Assembly (NCBI GenBank): GCA_900546695.1
Contig: URDX01000024.1
Location: forward strand, 1-28,693
Origin: an uncultured Eubacteriales bacterium
Lineage (GTDB): Bacteria; Bacillota; Clostridia; Oscillospirales; CAG-272
DNA: 28,693 nt
Reading direction: 5' to 3'
The notes below the pieces were generated by a model. The model did no database searches. It had not been told where the DNA came from and was given only the letters and a program-made list of their open reading frames with translations. Each line of letters opens with the position of its first letter. Position 1 is the stretch's first letter. Of this stretch, positions 8,862 through 17,819 are shown one piece after another. The position numbers and the translations under genes were made by a program.

Positions 8862-10085
8862 TCAGCCGAGGATAAATCTATGATAGGTCTTTTTACCCTT
8901 CTTAAGCACGATGCCGTCGGAAAAAGCATCACGCTCGACCGTCGCGTCAAATGCGGTCACCTTTGTGTCGCCGACGGTGATGCCGCCGTCCTTGATAAGA
9001 CGCTTTGCCTCGCTCTTTGACGGTGCAAGACCCGATACGGTCAGCATGGAGGTGACGGCGATGCGCCCGTCCTCAAAGTCGGCATCGGTAAGCGTAGTGG
9101 TAGGCATATCCTCGCTTCTTCCCGCGCCTGCAAAAACGGCTCTTGCAGCCTCAAGCGCCTTGTCCGCCTCCTCGTCTCCGTGAACGAGCTTTGTCAGCTC
9201 ATATGCGAGCTTTTCCTTTGCGTTGTTGATGGCACTGCCCTCGAGCTTTTCGTACTCGGCTATCTCATCGAGCGGCATGAATGTCAGCATCTTCATGCAC
9301 TTGATAACGTCGCCGTCGCCGATATTTCTCCAATACTGGAAGAACTCGTAGGGGGGAGTCCTTTCGGGGTCGAGCCATACGGCGCCGCGCTCGGTCTTGC
9401 CCATCTTCTTGCCCTCGCTGTTAGTGAGCAGATTGAAGGTCATGCCATAGACCTCGCCTTTTTCCTTGCGGCGGACAAGCTCGACACCGCCGATAATATT
9501 AGACCACTGATCGTCACCGCCGAACTCGAGACGGCAGCCGTAGTCCTTGTACAGACGGTAGAAATCGTAGCTCTGCATGAGCATGTAGTTGAATTCAAGG
9601 AAGGTAAGCCCGTTCTCAAGTCTCGACTTGTAGCACTCGGCAGCGAGCATGCGGTTGACCGAGAAATGCACACCGACCTCGCGCAGAAAGTCGATGTAAT
9701 TGAGATTGCAGAGCCAGTCTGCGTTGTTTACGAATATTGCCTTGCCGTCGGAGATGTCGATAAAGCGTGACATCTGACGCTTGAAGCACTCTATGTTGTG
9801 CGCTATGGTCTCCTTTGTCATCATGCGGCGCATGTCGCTTTTGCCCGACGGGTCGCCTATCATTCCCGTGCCGCCGCCGAATATGGCGATGGGGCGGTGT
9901 CCCGCGCGCTGCATACGCGCCATGATGAGCATCTGCATCATGTGACCGACGTGCAGACTGTCCGCAGTGGGGTCAAAGCCGATATAAAATGTCGCGCCGC
10001 CCTCCTCGAGCAGCTTTGTTACAGCCTCCTCATCTGTGCACTGTGCAAGCAATCCTCTCGCCTTGAAATCCTCAACTATGTTCAT
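8862..10085 (-). CDS. tyrS: Tyrosyl-tRNA synthetase
   Basis: A class I aminoacyl-tRNA synthetase charging tRNA-Tyr. Visible features are the tyrosine pocket FYIGFDPTADSLHVGH, with the HIGH-type motif HVGH at 45-48, FGGDDQWSN (188-196), and the KMSKS-type motif KKMGKT at 226-231. A C-terminal S4 RNA-binding domain covers about 340-405. The length of 407 aa is standard. The ATG start at 10083-10085 has AGGAG 6 nt upstream. The 161 bp between the recN stop and this start was checked for a T-box leader. No AGGGTGG(N)ACCGCG-like element was found, so there is no sign of tRNA-dependent control. Confidence 0.98.
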   Translation of the reverse strand: MNIVEDFKARGLLAQCTDEEAVTKLLEEGGATFYIGFDPTADSLHVGHMMQMLIMARMQRAGHRPIAIFGGGTGMIGDPSGKSDMRRMMTKETIAHNIECFKRQMSRFIDISDGKAIFVNNADWLCNLNYIDFLREVGVHFSVNRMLAAECYKSRLENGLTFLEFNYMLMQSYDFYRLYKDYGCRLEFGGDDQWSNIIGGVELVRRKEKGEVYGMTFNLLTNSEGKKMGKTERGAVWLDPERTPPYEFFQYWRNIGDGDVIKCMKMLTFMPLDEIAEYEKLEGSAINNAKEKLAYELTKLVHGDEEADKALEAARAVFAGAGRSEDMPTTTLTDADFEDGRIAVTSMLTVSGLAPSKSEAKRLIKDGGITVGDTKVTAFDATVERDAFSDGIVLKKGKKTYHRFILG

Positions 10086-10246
10086 CTTTCTTCTCCTATT
10101 ATTATAAATTTATACGATTCCGCACCGCCGTCGGTATCCGCCGTACGGTGCTATAGCTGTCATTTTTTTATCGGGGCGATACCGCCCGCGTCCGCAGCAT
10201 AGATACGTAACTATCCATCCCGCGCCGAAACCCGCGCCGACCGCAG

Positions 10247-11935
10247 CTACCCGAGCTGCGTCTCGTCCGTGCTCGAGAGCGCACGCAGCTCACGCGCCGA
10301 TTCGAGCAGCTTTTCGGTGATGTTCTCGCCGCCCATTATGCGGGCAAGCTCGTACGGTCGCTGCTCCTCTCCGAGCGCGCACACCGCCGTCTCCGCCCTG
10401 CCGTCGCGCGTCTCCTTGCTGACGAGCAGATGCGTATCAGCGAGCGCCGCTATCTGCGCCGAGTGGGTTATGCATATGACCTGCGTTCCGCGCGAAACGC
10501 GACGCAGACGGTAGCCTATCTTTTGCGCCGCCTTGCCCGAAACGCCCGTATCGACCTCGTCGAATATCATAACGCCCGTTCCCTCGCGGTCGCCGAGCAC
10601 GCATTTCAGCGCGAGCATAACTCTCGACAGCTCACCGCCCGAAGCTATCTTCTGCAGCGGGGCGAGCGGGTCGCCCGAGTTCGTTGCAATAACGAACTGC
10701 ACCGAGTCGCCGCCGCTCTCTCCGAGCGCACACGGCTGCATCTCCGCGCCGAAGCGCGCACCGTGCATCTCGAGCGCGTCGAGCTCCGCCGTCACCGCAG
10801 CGGAAAGCCGCTCCGCCGCAGCGCGTCTTGCATCGGTCAGCCGCTCTGCCGCAGCCGCCGCCTCGCGCGCCGCCGCTTTGCGCTTTTTGCGCAGCTCGTC
10901 CGCGCGTGCGTCCGAATCCTCAAGTGCGGCAAGCCGCTCCGCAGCCTTTTCGCGGAAGTCGAGAATGTCGTTCACCGTCGCACCGTATTTGCGGCGCAGC
11001 CGTGTGATAAGCTCGAGCCGCGACTCTATCCTGTCAAGCACCTTTGTGCTGTCGCTCATATCCTCGTCGAGCAGCGCATATACCGTTTCGCCTATGTCCT
11101 CGACCTCTATCATGCAGCTGCGCAGCCGCTCTATAAGCTCCGCCCCGTCGGGTACAACGTCTCCGAGCCGTTCGAGCGCCGGGAGTGCCGACGCTATCCT
11201 GTCGCGCGCAGACGGTGTTCCGTCGCCCGTAACAAGCGACGTATGCACCGCGGTAACAAAGCGTGAGAGCCGTTCGAGCGCGCGTATTCTGTCTCGCTTG
11301 CGCTCGAGCTCTTCATCCTCGCCCTGCCGCAGCTTTGCCGCATCTATATCGCCTATCTGATAGGTCAGCATCTCGGTCAGACGCGCTTTCTCCTGCTCGT
11401 CGTGCTCAAGCCCCGAGAGCTCCTTATCTATCGTGCGCAGCGCCGCGTACCTCTCGCGGTACTCCGCGATGAGCTCATCATCCGATGCGTACCTGTCGAG
11501 ATACGACAGATGCAGCTCGGGACGCAGCAGTCGCCCGTTCTCATGCTGTCCGTGTACGGCGATAAGCAGCTCGCCTATCTCGCGCGCAAGCTGTATCGGC
11601 ACCTGCCTGCCCGAGATGAGAAAGCGCCCCTTACCGTCGGCATTTATCGTACGCTGAATGTACAGCTCGCCGTCCTCGCATTCGACTCCGAGCTCGGAAA
11701 GCGCCGACAGCAGCTCATCGGATAAATCGGTAAACAGCCCCGCGACCGTTGCGCTGTCCTCGCCGCGCCTCACAAGCTCGCGCCGTGCGCGCTCTCCCGA
11801 GAGCAGCTTTATGGAGTCGATGAGAACCGATTTTCCTGCGCCCGTTTCGCCCGTGATGACCGTGAGCCCTTCGCCGAGGTCTATATCGGCGCGGCGCACC
11901 ACCGCAATATTCTCTATATGTAGGTTTGCGAGCAT
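10247..11935 (-). CDS. recN: DNA repair protein RecN (SMC-like ATPase)
   Basis: An SMC-family ATPase acting early in double-strand break repair. Walker A is GETGAGKS (29-36), and a long Arg/Glu/Ala-rich coiled-coil centre follows. The ABC-type signature SGGEL (432-436), Walker B VMIFDE (455-460) and THSAQIAA (490-497) complete the head domain. The start is set at ATG 11933-11935 (MLANLHIENIAVV), the conserved RecN N-terminus, with GGGAGGGAG just upstream. A start 16 codons earlier at 11983 would add an unconserved Arg-rich leader. The 562 aa length is typical. It lies directly after argR, as in Bacillus. The spoIVB gene that often follows recN in spore formers is not here; tyrS follows instead. 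Confidence 0.97.
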   Translation of the reverse strand: MLANLHIENIAVVRRADIDLGEGLTVITGETGAGKSVLIDSIKLLSGERARRELVRRGEDSATVAGLFTDLSDELLSALSELGVECEDGELYIQRTINADGKGRFLISGRQVPIQLAREIGELLIAVHGQHENGRLLRPELHLSYLDRYASDDELIAEYRERYAALRTIDKELSGLEHDEQEKARLTEMLTYQIGDIDAAKLRQGEDEELERKRDRIRALERLSRFVTAVHTSLVTGDGTPSARDRIASALPALERLGDVVPDGAELIERLRSCMIEVEDIGETVYALLDEDMSDSTKVLDRIESRLELITRLRRKYGATVNDILDFREKAAERLAALEDSDARADELRKKRKAAAREAAAAAERLTDARRAAAERLSAAVTAELDALEMHGARFGAEMQPCALGESGGDSVQFVIATNSGDPLAPLQKIASGGELSRVMLALKCVLGDREGTGVMIFDEVDTGVSGKAAQKIGYRLRRVSRGTQVICITHSAQIAALADTHLLVSKETRDGRAETAVCALGEEQRPYELARIMGGENITEKLLESARELRALSSTDETQLG

Positions 11936-12019
11936 CCTCTGCTCCCTCCCGTCCTGTTTATTACGCGCTGCAGCGTGTCTCACATGTGCATCGCAGTCCG
12001 CCGCTATACGGTAGAGCCG

Positions 12020-12484
12020 TCAGTGTGCGTTGAGCGTATCGTGAAAATTATCGGTAAATTCGCGTGCCTGCTCCGGCGTGCGCATTACAACAAACACGGT
12101 ATCGTCACCCGCGAGACTGCCTACCATAGCGTCGTTTCCGATGCCGTCAATAGCAGCAGCGGCAGCGTTTGCCATACCGGGATAGGTATTGACAACGACG
12201 ATATTCATGGCGCAGTCGACGTGTATCACCGTCTCGCGTATGATAGACTTATACTTCTCCGAGATGCGCTTATTCTCGTGTCCCGCAGCGTGCGGCAGCG
12301 AGTAACGGTATCGGTTATCCATTGTAGATATCTTGACGATGCCGAGCTCCTTGATATCGCGCGAGATGGTCGCCTGTGTCACATTAAAGCCCTGCTCTCG
12401 CAGGCGGGATATCAGATCATCCTGCGTCTCTATCGAGTCCGACTCGATTATCTCGATGATCTTGTTGTGTCTCATGTTTTTCAT
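12020..12484 (-). CDS. argR: Arginine repressor ArgR/AhrC
   Basis: A hexameric arginine-responsive regulator of arginine biosynthesis and catabolism. The N-terminal winged helix-turn-helix has TQATISRDIKEL (36-47). The C-terminal domain has TYPGMANAAAAAID (100-113) and the GDD (126-128) that contacts arginine. The 154 aa length is standard. The start is ATG 12482-12484 with GGGAAGG about 10 nt upstream; a second ATG three codons on is possible. It lies 24 bp after nadK and 84 bp before recN, so it is probably in the same transcript. No ARG box was recognised in the short flanks. Confidence 0.96.
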   Translation of the reverse strand: MKNMRHNKIIEIIESDSIETQDDLISRLREQGFNVTQATISRDIKELGIVKISTMDNRYRYSLPHAAGHENKRISEKYKSIIRETVIHVDCAMNIVVVNTYPGMANAAAAAIDGIGNDAMVGSLAGDDTVFVVMRTPEQAREFTDNFHDTLNAH

Positions 12485-12508
12485 CTGATATTTACCTTCC
12501 CTTTATAT

Positions 12509-13324
12509 TCAGTCCGCGTCCTTTTCGGACAGCTTCTTTTGCAGCGTTTCGCAGAACGGACTTTTCCCGAAACGGATAAGCTTTGTCACGCGCGAGGATT
12601 TTTTTACGGTGACGCGCGAGCCCTTAGGCAGCATTATGCCTATCCCGCCGTCAACCGTAAGACACGCCCTGCCCTCTCTGCGTCCGCAGCCGAATATCTC
12701 GAGCTTTGACTCAGACGAGAATATCATCGGTCTCGCGGTGAGCGAGTGTGCGGAGACGGGGGTGACCGAAATGCAGTGCACGACGGGGTCTATGACCGGT
12801 CCGCCCGCGGAGAGCGAGTAGGCGGTCGAGCCTGTCGGCGTTGCGACGATGATGCCGTCCGCATAGTAGCGTCCTGCGGCAACGCCGTCGACGTTCACGC
12901 CGATATCTATCATCTTTGTGACGACGCCGCTTGCAAGCACGGCATCGTTCAGCGCGACAAGGCGGCGTGTTCCGTAGCGCTCGTCGGGCACGATAACATC
13001 AAGCATCATGCGGCTCTCAACGCGATAATCGCCGTCAAACAGACGGTCGAGCACGCCGAGGTCGCCTATCTCCGCCTCCGCCATATATCCGACCCTGCCG
13101 AGATTTATCCCGAGCAGCGGAACACCGCGTGCGGAGGCATTCCGCGCAGCGCGCAGCATAGAGCCGTCGCCGCCGAGAACAACGGCAAGGTCGGTCGACG
13201 CGGTGATATTTCCGACATCGACCCGACAGCCGCGCGAGGTAAAAATTTCACCCACGCGCTCGGTATAGCTGCCGTCGCCGTCCTTTGCCTTATTTGGAAT
13301 CAGTACAACATTTTTTATCTTCAC
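12509..13324 (-). CDS. nadK: NAD kinase
   Basis: Phosphorylates NAD to NADP in the cytoplasm. It shows the diagnostic GGDGS (51-55), NLGRVGYM (74-81), NDAVL (124-128) and TPTGSTAYSLSAGGP (160-174). The length of 271 aa is normal. The start is GTG at 13322-13324, encoding the family-typical MKIKNVVLIPN, with GAGAGG 6 nt upstream. This start lies inside the end of tlyA (35-nt overlap in another frame), implying translational coupling. In Bacillus the tlyA-argR junction has no nadK; in many Clostridia it does. Confidence 0.96.
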   Translation of the reverse strand: MKIKNVVLIPNKAKDGDGSYTERVGEIFTSRGCRVDVGNITASTDLAVVLGGDGSMLRAARNASARGVPLLGINLGRVGYMAEAEIGDLGVLDRLFDGDYRVESRMMLDVIVPDERYGTRRLVALNDAVLASGVVTKMIDIGVNVDGVAAGRYYADGIIVATPTGSTAYSLSAGGPVIDPVVHCISVTPVSAHSLTARPMIFSSESKLEIFGCGRREGRACLTVDGGIGIMLPKGSRVTVKKSSRVTKLIRFGKSPFCETLQKKLSEKDAD

Positions 13325-14099
13325 GGGATACCTCTCTTATCCGACGGACCCAATCATCCGACGGAGCATGCGCCTCGCCCGAGGCGATAAAATGAGCAAG
13401 AAACTCGGTATTGCCGTCCCCGCCCTCTATCGGCGAGCGAATCAGCGAACGCACGGCAAGACCGTTCTCCGCAGCAGCCCTGAGCAGCCGCAGAACGGCA
13501 TCCTCACGCGCTGTGCGGTCACGGACGATACCCCCGCCGCCTATATGCCCGCGCCCGACCTCGAACTGCGGCTTTATCAGCGAGATAAAGCTGCCGCCCG
13601 TGCGCAGCACGTCACATACGGAGGGATAGAGCAGCGTCTGCGAGATGAACGACACATCCATCACCGCGGCATCGACCTCACCGATGTCATCGCGCGACAG
13701 CGCGCGTGCATTAAAGCCCTCCATGACGCAGACGCGCGGGTCGGTGCGCAGCTGCGGCGCGAGCTGATCCCTGCCCGAATCTATCGCATAAACGCGGGCT
13801 GCGCCGCGTTCAAGCAGCACCTGAGTAAATCCGCCCGTCGAGGCTCCTATATCTGCGGCGACCGCGCCGCGAACGTCGACACCGAAAGCATCGAGCGCGC
13901 CGAGCAGCTTGTACGCGCCGCGTCCGACGTAATGCAGCCCCTCGCCGTCTACCGTAATTTCCGCACCGTCTCCGACATCCTCCGACGGGCGGCTCGCCCG
14001 TCTGCCGTCGACCGTTACCGCACCCTCGGATATCAGCGCAGCCGCGCGGCTGCGGCTCGGTGCAAGTCCGCGTGCAAATATCAGCTTATCAAGACGCAT
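13290..14099 (-). CDS. tlyA: TlyA family S4-domain rRNA 2'-O-methyltransferase/hemolysin-like protein
   Basis: An S4 RNA-binding domain (1-55, starting MRLDKLIFARG) is joined to an FtsJ-like Rossmann methyltransferase. The SAM motif is DIGASTGGFT (83-92). The catalytic K-D-K set is visible as RGAYKL (K64), MDVSF (D148) and LIKPQFE (K176). Characterised TlyA enzymes 2'-O-methylate 16S/23S rRNA; the hemolysin name is historical. The ATG at 14097-14099 follows the ispA stop with one intervening base, so translation is probably coupled. The 3' end overlaps nadK by 35 nt. The dxs gene that separates ispA and tlyA in Bacillus is absent. Confidence 0.95.
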   Translation of the reverse strand: MRLDKLIFARGLAPSRSRAAALISEGAVTVDGRRASRPSEDVGDGAEITVDGEGLHYVGRGAYKLLGALDAFGVDVRGAVAADIGASTGGFTQVLLERGAARVYAIDSGRDQLAPQLRTDPRVCVMEGFNARALSRDDIGEVDAAVMDVSFISQTLLYPSVCDVLRTGGSFISLIKPQFEVGRGHIGGGGIVRDRTAREDAVLRLLRAAAENGLAVRSLIRSPIEGGDGNTEFLAHFIASGEAHAPSDDWVRRIREVSREDKKCCTDSK

Positions 14100-14100
14100 T

Positions 14101-14970
14101 TCACACCCTGCGCGACAGCAATCGGTCGGCGAGCGCGGAGAGGGTACCGTCGCGGTCGTCCCGCGCTATCATTTCCTTCGCCTTTGCGGTAAGGCGCTGC
14201 GCATAGTCGCGCGCCTCATCGACCGTATAATACGAGAGAAAGGTGGTCTTTTCCGCCTTCTCGGTATCCGCATCGAGCAGGTCGTCGGTCAGCTGATAGC
14301 AGAGTCCTATCGCCTCGCCGTATTCGACCGCGCGTCTGCGTGCCGCGTTGTCTGCGCCCGCCGCAATGCAGCCGAGCTCGCATGCCACCGAGATAAAACG
14401 GCAGGTCTTGAGCGTATTCATATGCAGCAGCTCGGTGCGGCTGAGCCGTCTGCTCTCACCGATAAGATCGAGCATCTGACCGCCCACCATGCCGTCGGGT
14501 CCCGCCGCGCGGGAGAGCACACGCACCGCTTCAAGCGCAGCGCGCGCATCGACATGCGGGTTCTCCGCAGCGACCGAAAACGCCTTAGCCTGCATGCCGT
14601 CGCCCGCAAGCATCGCCGTTCCCTCTCCGTAGCGGACATGATTTGTCGGTGCGCCGCGCCTGACGGTATCGCCGTCGAGACACGGCATATCGTCGTGTAT
14701 GAGCGAATAGGAATGCAGCGACTCTATCGCGCATGCAAACGGCACCGCAGCCGCCTCATCTCCGCCGTGCGCCCGACAGAAAGCCAGCGTCAGAAAAGGA
14801 CGTATCCGCTTTCCGCCCGCAAGCAGACTGTAACGCATAGCCTCGTAAAGCTCTGCGGGGCTGCCGTCCGGGCAGGTATAATATTCTCCGAGTGCGCGGT
14901 CTACCCGCTCGCTCGCCTCATGTATCAGGGTCGGAATCTCCTCCGCCCGAACCGTCCTGTTCTCGTCCAT
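14101..14970 (-). CDS. ispA: Polyprenyl (farnesyl/geranylgeranyl) diphosphate synthase
   Basis: Condenses isopentenyl and allylic diphosphates to make the C15/C20 precursors of undecaprenyl phosphate. The first Asp-rich motif is DDMPCLDGD (93-101), and the second is DDLLD (229-233). GGKRIRP (52-58) binds diphosphate. The length of 289 aa fits short-chain trans-prenyltransferases. The start is ATG 14968-14970. The distance to xseB upstream is 150 bp, larger than elsewhere in the block. Product chain length cannot be fixed by eye. Confidence 0.95.
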   Translation of the reverse strand: MDENRTVRAEEIPTLIHEASERVDRALGEYYTCPDGSPAELYEAMRYSLLAGGKRIRPFLTLAFCRAHGGDEAAAVPFACAIESLHSYSLIHDDMPCLDGDTVRRGAPTNHVRYGEGTAMLAGDGMQAKAFSVAAENPHVDARAALEAVRVLSRAAGPDGMVGGQMLDLIGESRRLSRTELLHMNTLKTCRFISVACELGCIAAGADNAARRRAVEYGEAIGLCYQLTDDLLDADTEKAEKTTFLSYYTVDEARDYAQRLTAKAKEMIARDDRDGTLSALADRLLSRRV

Positions 14971-15120
14971 AATACCACCGCTCCCTCTCTTTTATGATTT
15001 GTTATCGGTCGTGATATTCATGCAAAACCCGCGTCGGAATTGCGTACCGGGTCTCCGCAGCCGCCCGTTATGACCGTGCCCGTACCCGATGCCGTCGGGG
15101 CGGACACGTACGCGACGCGG

Positions 15121-15372
15121 TCAATTCTCCTCAAAATCGTTCTCGGCATATCCGCCGTCGCTCTTCTTTTCTATCATCTTAATTCTGCGCTCCGCCTTGT
15201 CGAGCGTCGAGTTGCAGAGCGAGACAAGACGCACGCCCTCCTCGAACATGGTCAGCGACTCGTCGAGCGGCGCGGTGCCGCCCTCCAGCGAACGCACTAT
15301 CTCCTCGAGCCGCGTCATTGCCGCCTCGAAGGACATCTCCTTACCCTGCTTTTTCGTACCGCTGCCTGCCAT
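15121..15372 (-). CDS. xseB: Exodeoxyribonuclease VII small subunit
   Basis: The small helical subunit of ExoVII, which degrades single-stranded DNA in both directions together with XseA. The 83-aa protein carries the family pattern SFEAAMTRLEEIVRSLEGG, then PLDESLTMFEEGVRL and LDKAERRI. The ATG start (15370-15372) is 2 nt after the xseA stop codon, the usual coupled arrangement. Confidence 0.96.
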   Translation of the reverse strand: MAGSGTKKQGKEMSFEAAMTRLEEIVRSLEGGTAPLDESLTMFEEGVRLVSLCNSTLDKAERRIKMIEKKSDGGYAENDFEEN

Positions 15373-15374
15373 GA

Positions 15375-16637
15375 CTACCTCCGCTCCTGTCCGCTGCGGG
15401 ACAGCTTTTTCTTTCTCGTTGCGCGCACAGTGCCGTCTATCTCGCCGTCTGCGGTACGCAGTGTAAATTTGTCTCCCGCCCGAACATCGCCGACGCTCTT
15501 GATAACGCTGCCGTCCGATGCAAACACGGCGGAATAGCCGCGCGCGAGCACCGCAAGCGGGTCAAGCGCCGACAGCCCCGATGTGAGCGCCGCAAAATCC
15601 GCGCGCGCCGATGAGAGCTTGTCCTTCATCGCGCCGCACAGCCGCTGCTCCGAGAGCAGCAGACGCATTCTGCGCTCGTCGGTTATCGCGGCGGGATCGG
15701 TCAGTGCGCGGCTGCGCGCATAGCTGTCGAGCAATGCGCGGTAATGCGAGAGCTCCGCCCCGATCAGCTGCGCCATTCTGCCGACGACATTCTCTATCCG
15801 CCGCTTCAGCTCGCGCGTCTCGGGCACCGCAAGCTCTGCGGCGGCGGACGGTGTCGGGGCGCGTCTGTCGGCGGCAAAATCGGCAATCGTAAAGTCGGTC
15901 TCATGCCCCACCGCCGATATAACGGGGACGCGGCATGCCGCTATCGCGCGGGCGAGCCCTTCATCGTTAAACTCCCACAGATCCTCTATCGAGCCACCGC
16001 CCCTGCCGATTATAACGACATCCGCGCGCAGCGAATCAGAAAAATATTCTATTCCCTCGCGCAGCCGCTCCGCCGCGCCGTCTCCCTGAACGGGCGATGG
16101 GTAGAGCACAATCTCCGCATGCGGAAAACGTCTGCCGATAACGTTTATCATATCGCGAACCGCCGCGCCCGTCGGCGATGTTATTATTCCGACGGTATGC
16201 GGTATCTTCGGCAGCGGGCGCTTGCGCGCTTCGTCGAACAGCCCTTCCGCCTCGAGTCTGCGCCGCAGCTTTTCGTAAGCGATGTAGAGCGCTCCGACCC
16301 CGTCGGGCTCGATCGACGAAACGTACAGCTGATAGCTGCCGCCCTGCATGTATACCGATATGCTGCCGCGCGCAACGACGGTCATACCGTCCTCGGGCGC
16401 GAAGCGCAGCCGCTGTGCCGATGAGCGGAACATGACCGCCCGCAGCACGCTCTTCTCGTCCTTAAGCGTGAAATATATGTGTCCGCTGCCGGGGGTTGAG
16501 AGATTGGATATCTCGCCCCGTATCGCGACCTTGCCGAGCAGGGGATTTGAGTCGATTATGCCCTTTGTCAGCATATTCAGCTGCGTTACGGTCAGCACGC
16601 TGTCGCGCGCGCCGCCCCGTTCTTCATATTCGGGCAT
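15375..16637 (-). CDS. xseA: Exodeoxyribonuclease VII large subunit
   Basis: The catalytic ExoVII subunit. An N-terminal OB fold (about 15-113, VTQLNMLTKGIIDS onwards) is followed by GIITSPTGAAVRDM (150-163), GRGGGSIEDLW (211-221) and GHETDFTI (244-251), the conserved catalytic region. A helical C-terminal stalk binds XseB. The start is placed at ATG 16635-16637, which has a GAGGGGGG stretch just upstream and gives a normal 420 aa. An in-frame start at 16727 would add 30 unconserved residues. The 199 bp upstream, before the TsaD-like gene, contains two copies of ATCAATAAA about 30 bp apart but no convincing promoter. Confidence 0.96.
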   Translation of the reverse strand: MPEYEERGGARDSVLTVTQLNMLTKGIIDSNPLLGKVAIRGEISNLSTPGSGHIYFTLKDEKSVLRAVMFRSSAQRLRFAPEDGMTVVARGSISVYMQGGSYQLYVSSIEPDGVGALYIAYEKLRRRLEAEGLFDEARKRPLPKIPHTVGIITSPTGAAVRDMINVIGRRFPHAEIVLYPSPVQGDGAAERLREGIEYFSDSLRADVVIIGRGGGSIEDLWEFNDEGLARAIAACRVPVISAVGHETDFTIADFAADRRAPTPSAAAELAVPETRELKRRIENVVGRMAQLIGAELSHYRALLDSYARSRALTDPAAITDERRMRLLLSEQRLCGAMKDKLSSARADFAALTSGLSALDPLAVLARGYSAVFASDGSVIKSVGDVRAGDKFTLRTADGEIDGTVRATRKKKLSRSGQERR

Positions 16638-16836
16638 TTCCGTCCCCCCCTCGCTTTTTATTTCGTCACGTCGGCAGTCCGCCGACCGTATGTGTTTGAG
16701 GCGATTTGCATCGGTTTTCCGTGTCAATACGTATCAATAAATGAGCCGTTTCGGTTTGCTGCATCAATAAACAAATCACATCAAGCGGCGGTGTAAATAT
16801 CACCGAGCAGCTCATGTATTGCGGGCGCGCGGCACC

Positions 16837-17790
16837 TTACCCTGCCGCTGAGCCGAGATGCTTTTTTCTGCACAGAAGTGCGATTCCCGCCGCATTATCC
16901 GCCGAGAAGCGCGGCGGTGCAAAAAACATATCCTCTCCCGCGAGCCGCGGCGTTATCAGCGAGCAGCTCATTACGCCGCCCGAAAACAGCACAGGCGCCT
17001 TGCCGTGCATCGCGATCAGTCCGTCACGCAGTCCCGCGAGCGAGAGCGCGACCGCCTCGAGCGTATACATCGCTACCGCCTCCGCGCACACGCCGCGGTC
17101 AAGCAGCTGACGCGCCTTGTTTTCAAAGCCCGAGAGATTGCACGCAAGTCCGCGCACGCAAACCTTCGGACGTTCGGGAAGCTGCACGCCCGCCTCTTGA
17201 CCCTTCAGAGCAAGCGTCTCAAGCTCGGGACCGCACGGAAAATGCATGCCGAGCATGACCCCGACGCGGTCGATAAGCTGACCCGCGTTGATATCCGCGC
17301 TGCCGCCGATGCAGCGGACAGCGCCGTCCTCCGAGACCTCAAGCAGCTCGGTAGTGCCGCCCGAAACATGAAAAGCGTAAAAGCGTCTGCCGTGCAGCTG
17401 CTGCGCGCCGCTGCCGTATATCGCCGCCTCGACATGCCCCGCCTGATGCGAAAATTCGTACATCGGCACCGAGCAGACCGCCGACAGCGCCGCTGCGTTG
17501 CAGCGCCCGACAAGAAAGCACGGCATATACGAGCCCTCTACATCACGCGGGCGGGTAGAACAGCCGACCGCCGTCGGCTCGGCATCCGCGGGCAGCGCGG
17601 CTCGCAGACGGTCTATCACATCGCCGAGCTGCTTTGTATGTGCAAAGACCGCGTCACTCTGTCTCAGGCCGCAGCCGCCCTGCGCAACGGGCAGCAGCTG
17701 CCGCTCCATCGCAATTATCTTCCCGTCCTCCGAGCATGCCGCCGCGGAGGTGGTGTAGTTGCTTGTATCAATTCCGAGATAGTATTTCAA
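16837..17790 (-). CDS. TsaD/Kae1/Gcp-like ASKHA protein (TsaD paralog)
   Basis: A 317-aa member of the Kae1/YgjD (peptidase M22) family. The ATP phosphate loop is GIDTSNYTTS (6-15). The metal ligands of TsaD are present as HQAGH (H115, H119). HVSGGTTEL (141-149) and a C-terminal SADNAAGIA also match TsaD. Genuine TsaD makes the t6A37 tRNA modification with TsaB/TsaE. Several stretches here are shortened or divergent (CSTRPRDVEGSYMP replaces the usual GPG-type segment), so this is more likely a clostridial paralog of unknown role than the t6A enzyme itself. The start is TTG at 17788-17790, supported by GGGAGAG 4-5 nt upstream and by the conserved GIDTSN at residue 6. It lies 29 bp after nusB, where folD sits in Bacillus. 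Confidence 0.85.
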   Translation of the reverse strand: MKYYLGIDTSNYTTSAAACSEDGKIIAMERQLLPVAQGGCGLRQSDAVFAHTKQLGDVIDRLRAALPADAEPTAVGCSTRPRDVEGSYMPCFLVGRCNAAALSAVCSVPMYEFSHQAGHVEAAIYGSGAQQLHGRRFYAFHVSGGTTELLEVSEDGAVRCIGGSADINAGQLIDRVGVMLGMHFPCGPELETLALKGQEAGVQLPERPKVCVRGLACNLSGFENKARQLLDRGVCAEAVAMYTLEAVALSLAGLRDGLIAMHGKAPVLFSGGVMSCSLITPRLAGEDMFFAPPRFSADNAAGIALLCRKKHLGSAAG

Positions 17791-17819
17791 GGCTCTCTCC
17801 CGACCGACCGCAAGCTGTG

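Noticed and set aside
10086..10246. Possible T-box or terminator upstream of tyrS
   Set aside because: No T-box sequence. The GGGCG...CGCCC hairpin near 10171-10190 is followed by A, not T, on the minus strand, so it is not a terminator.
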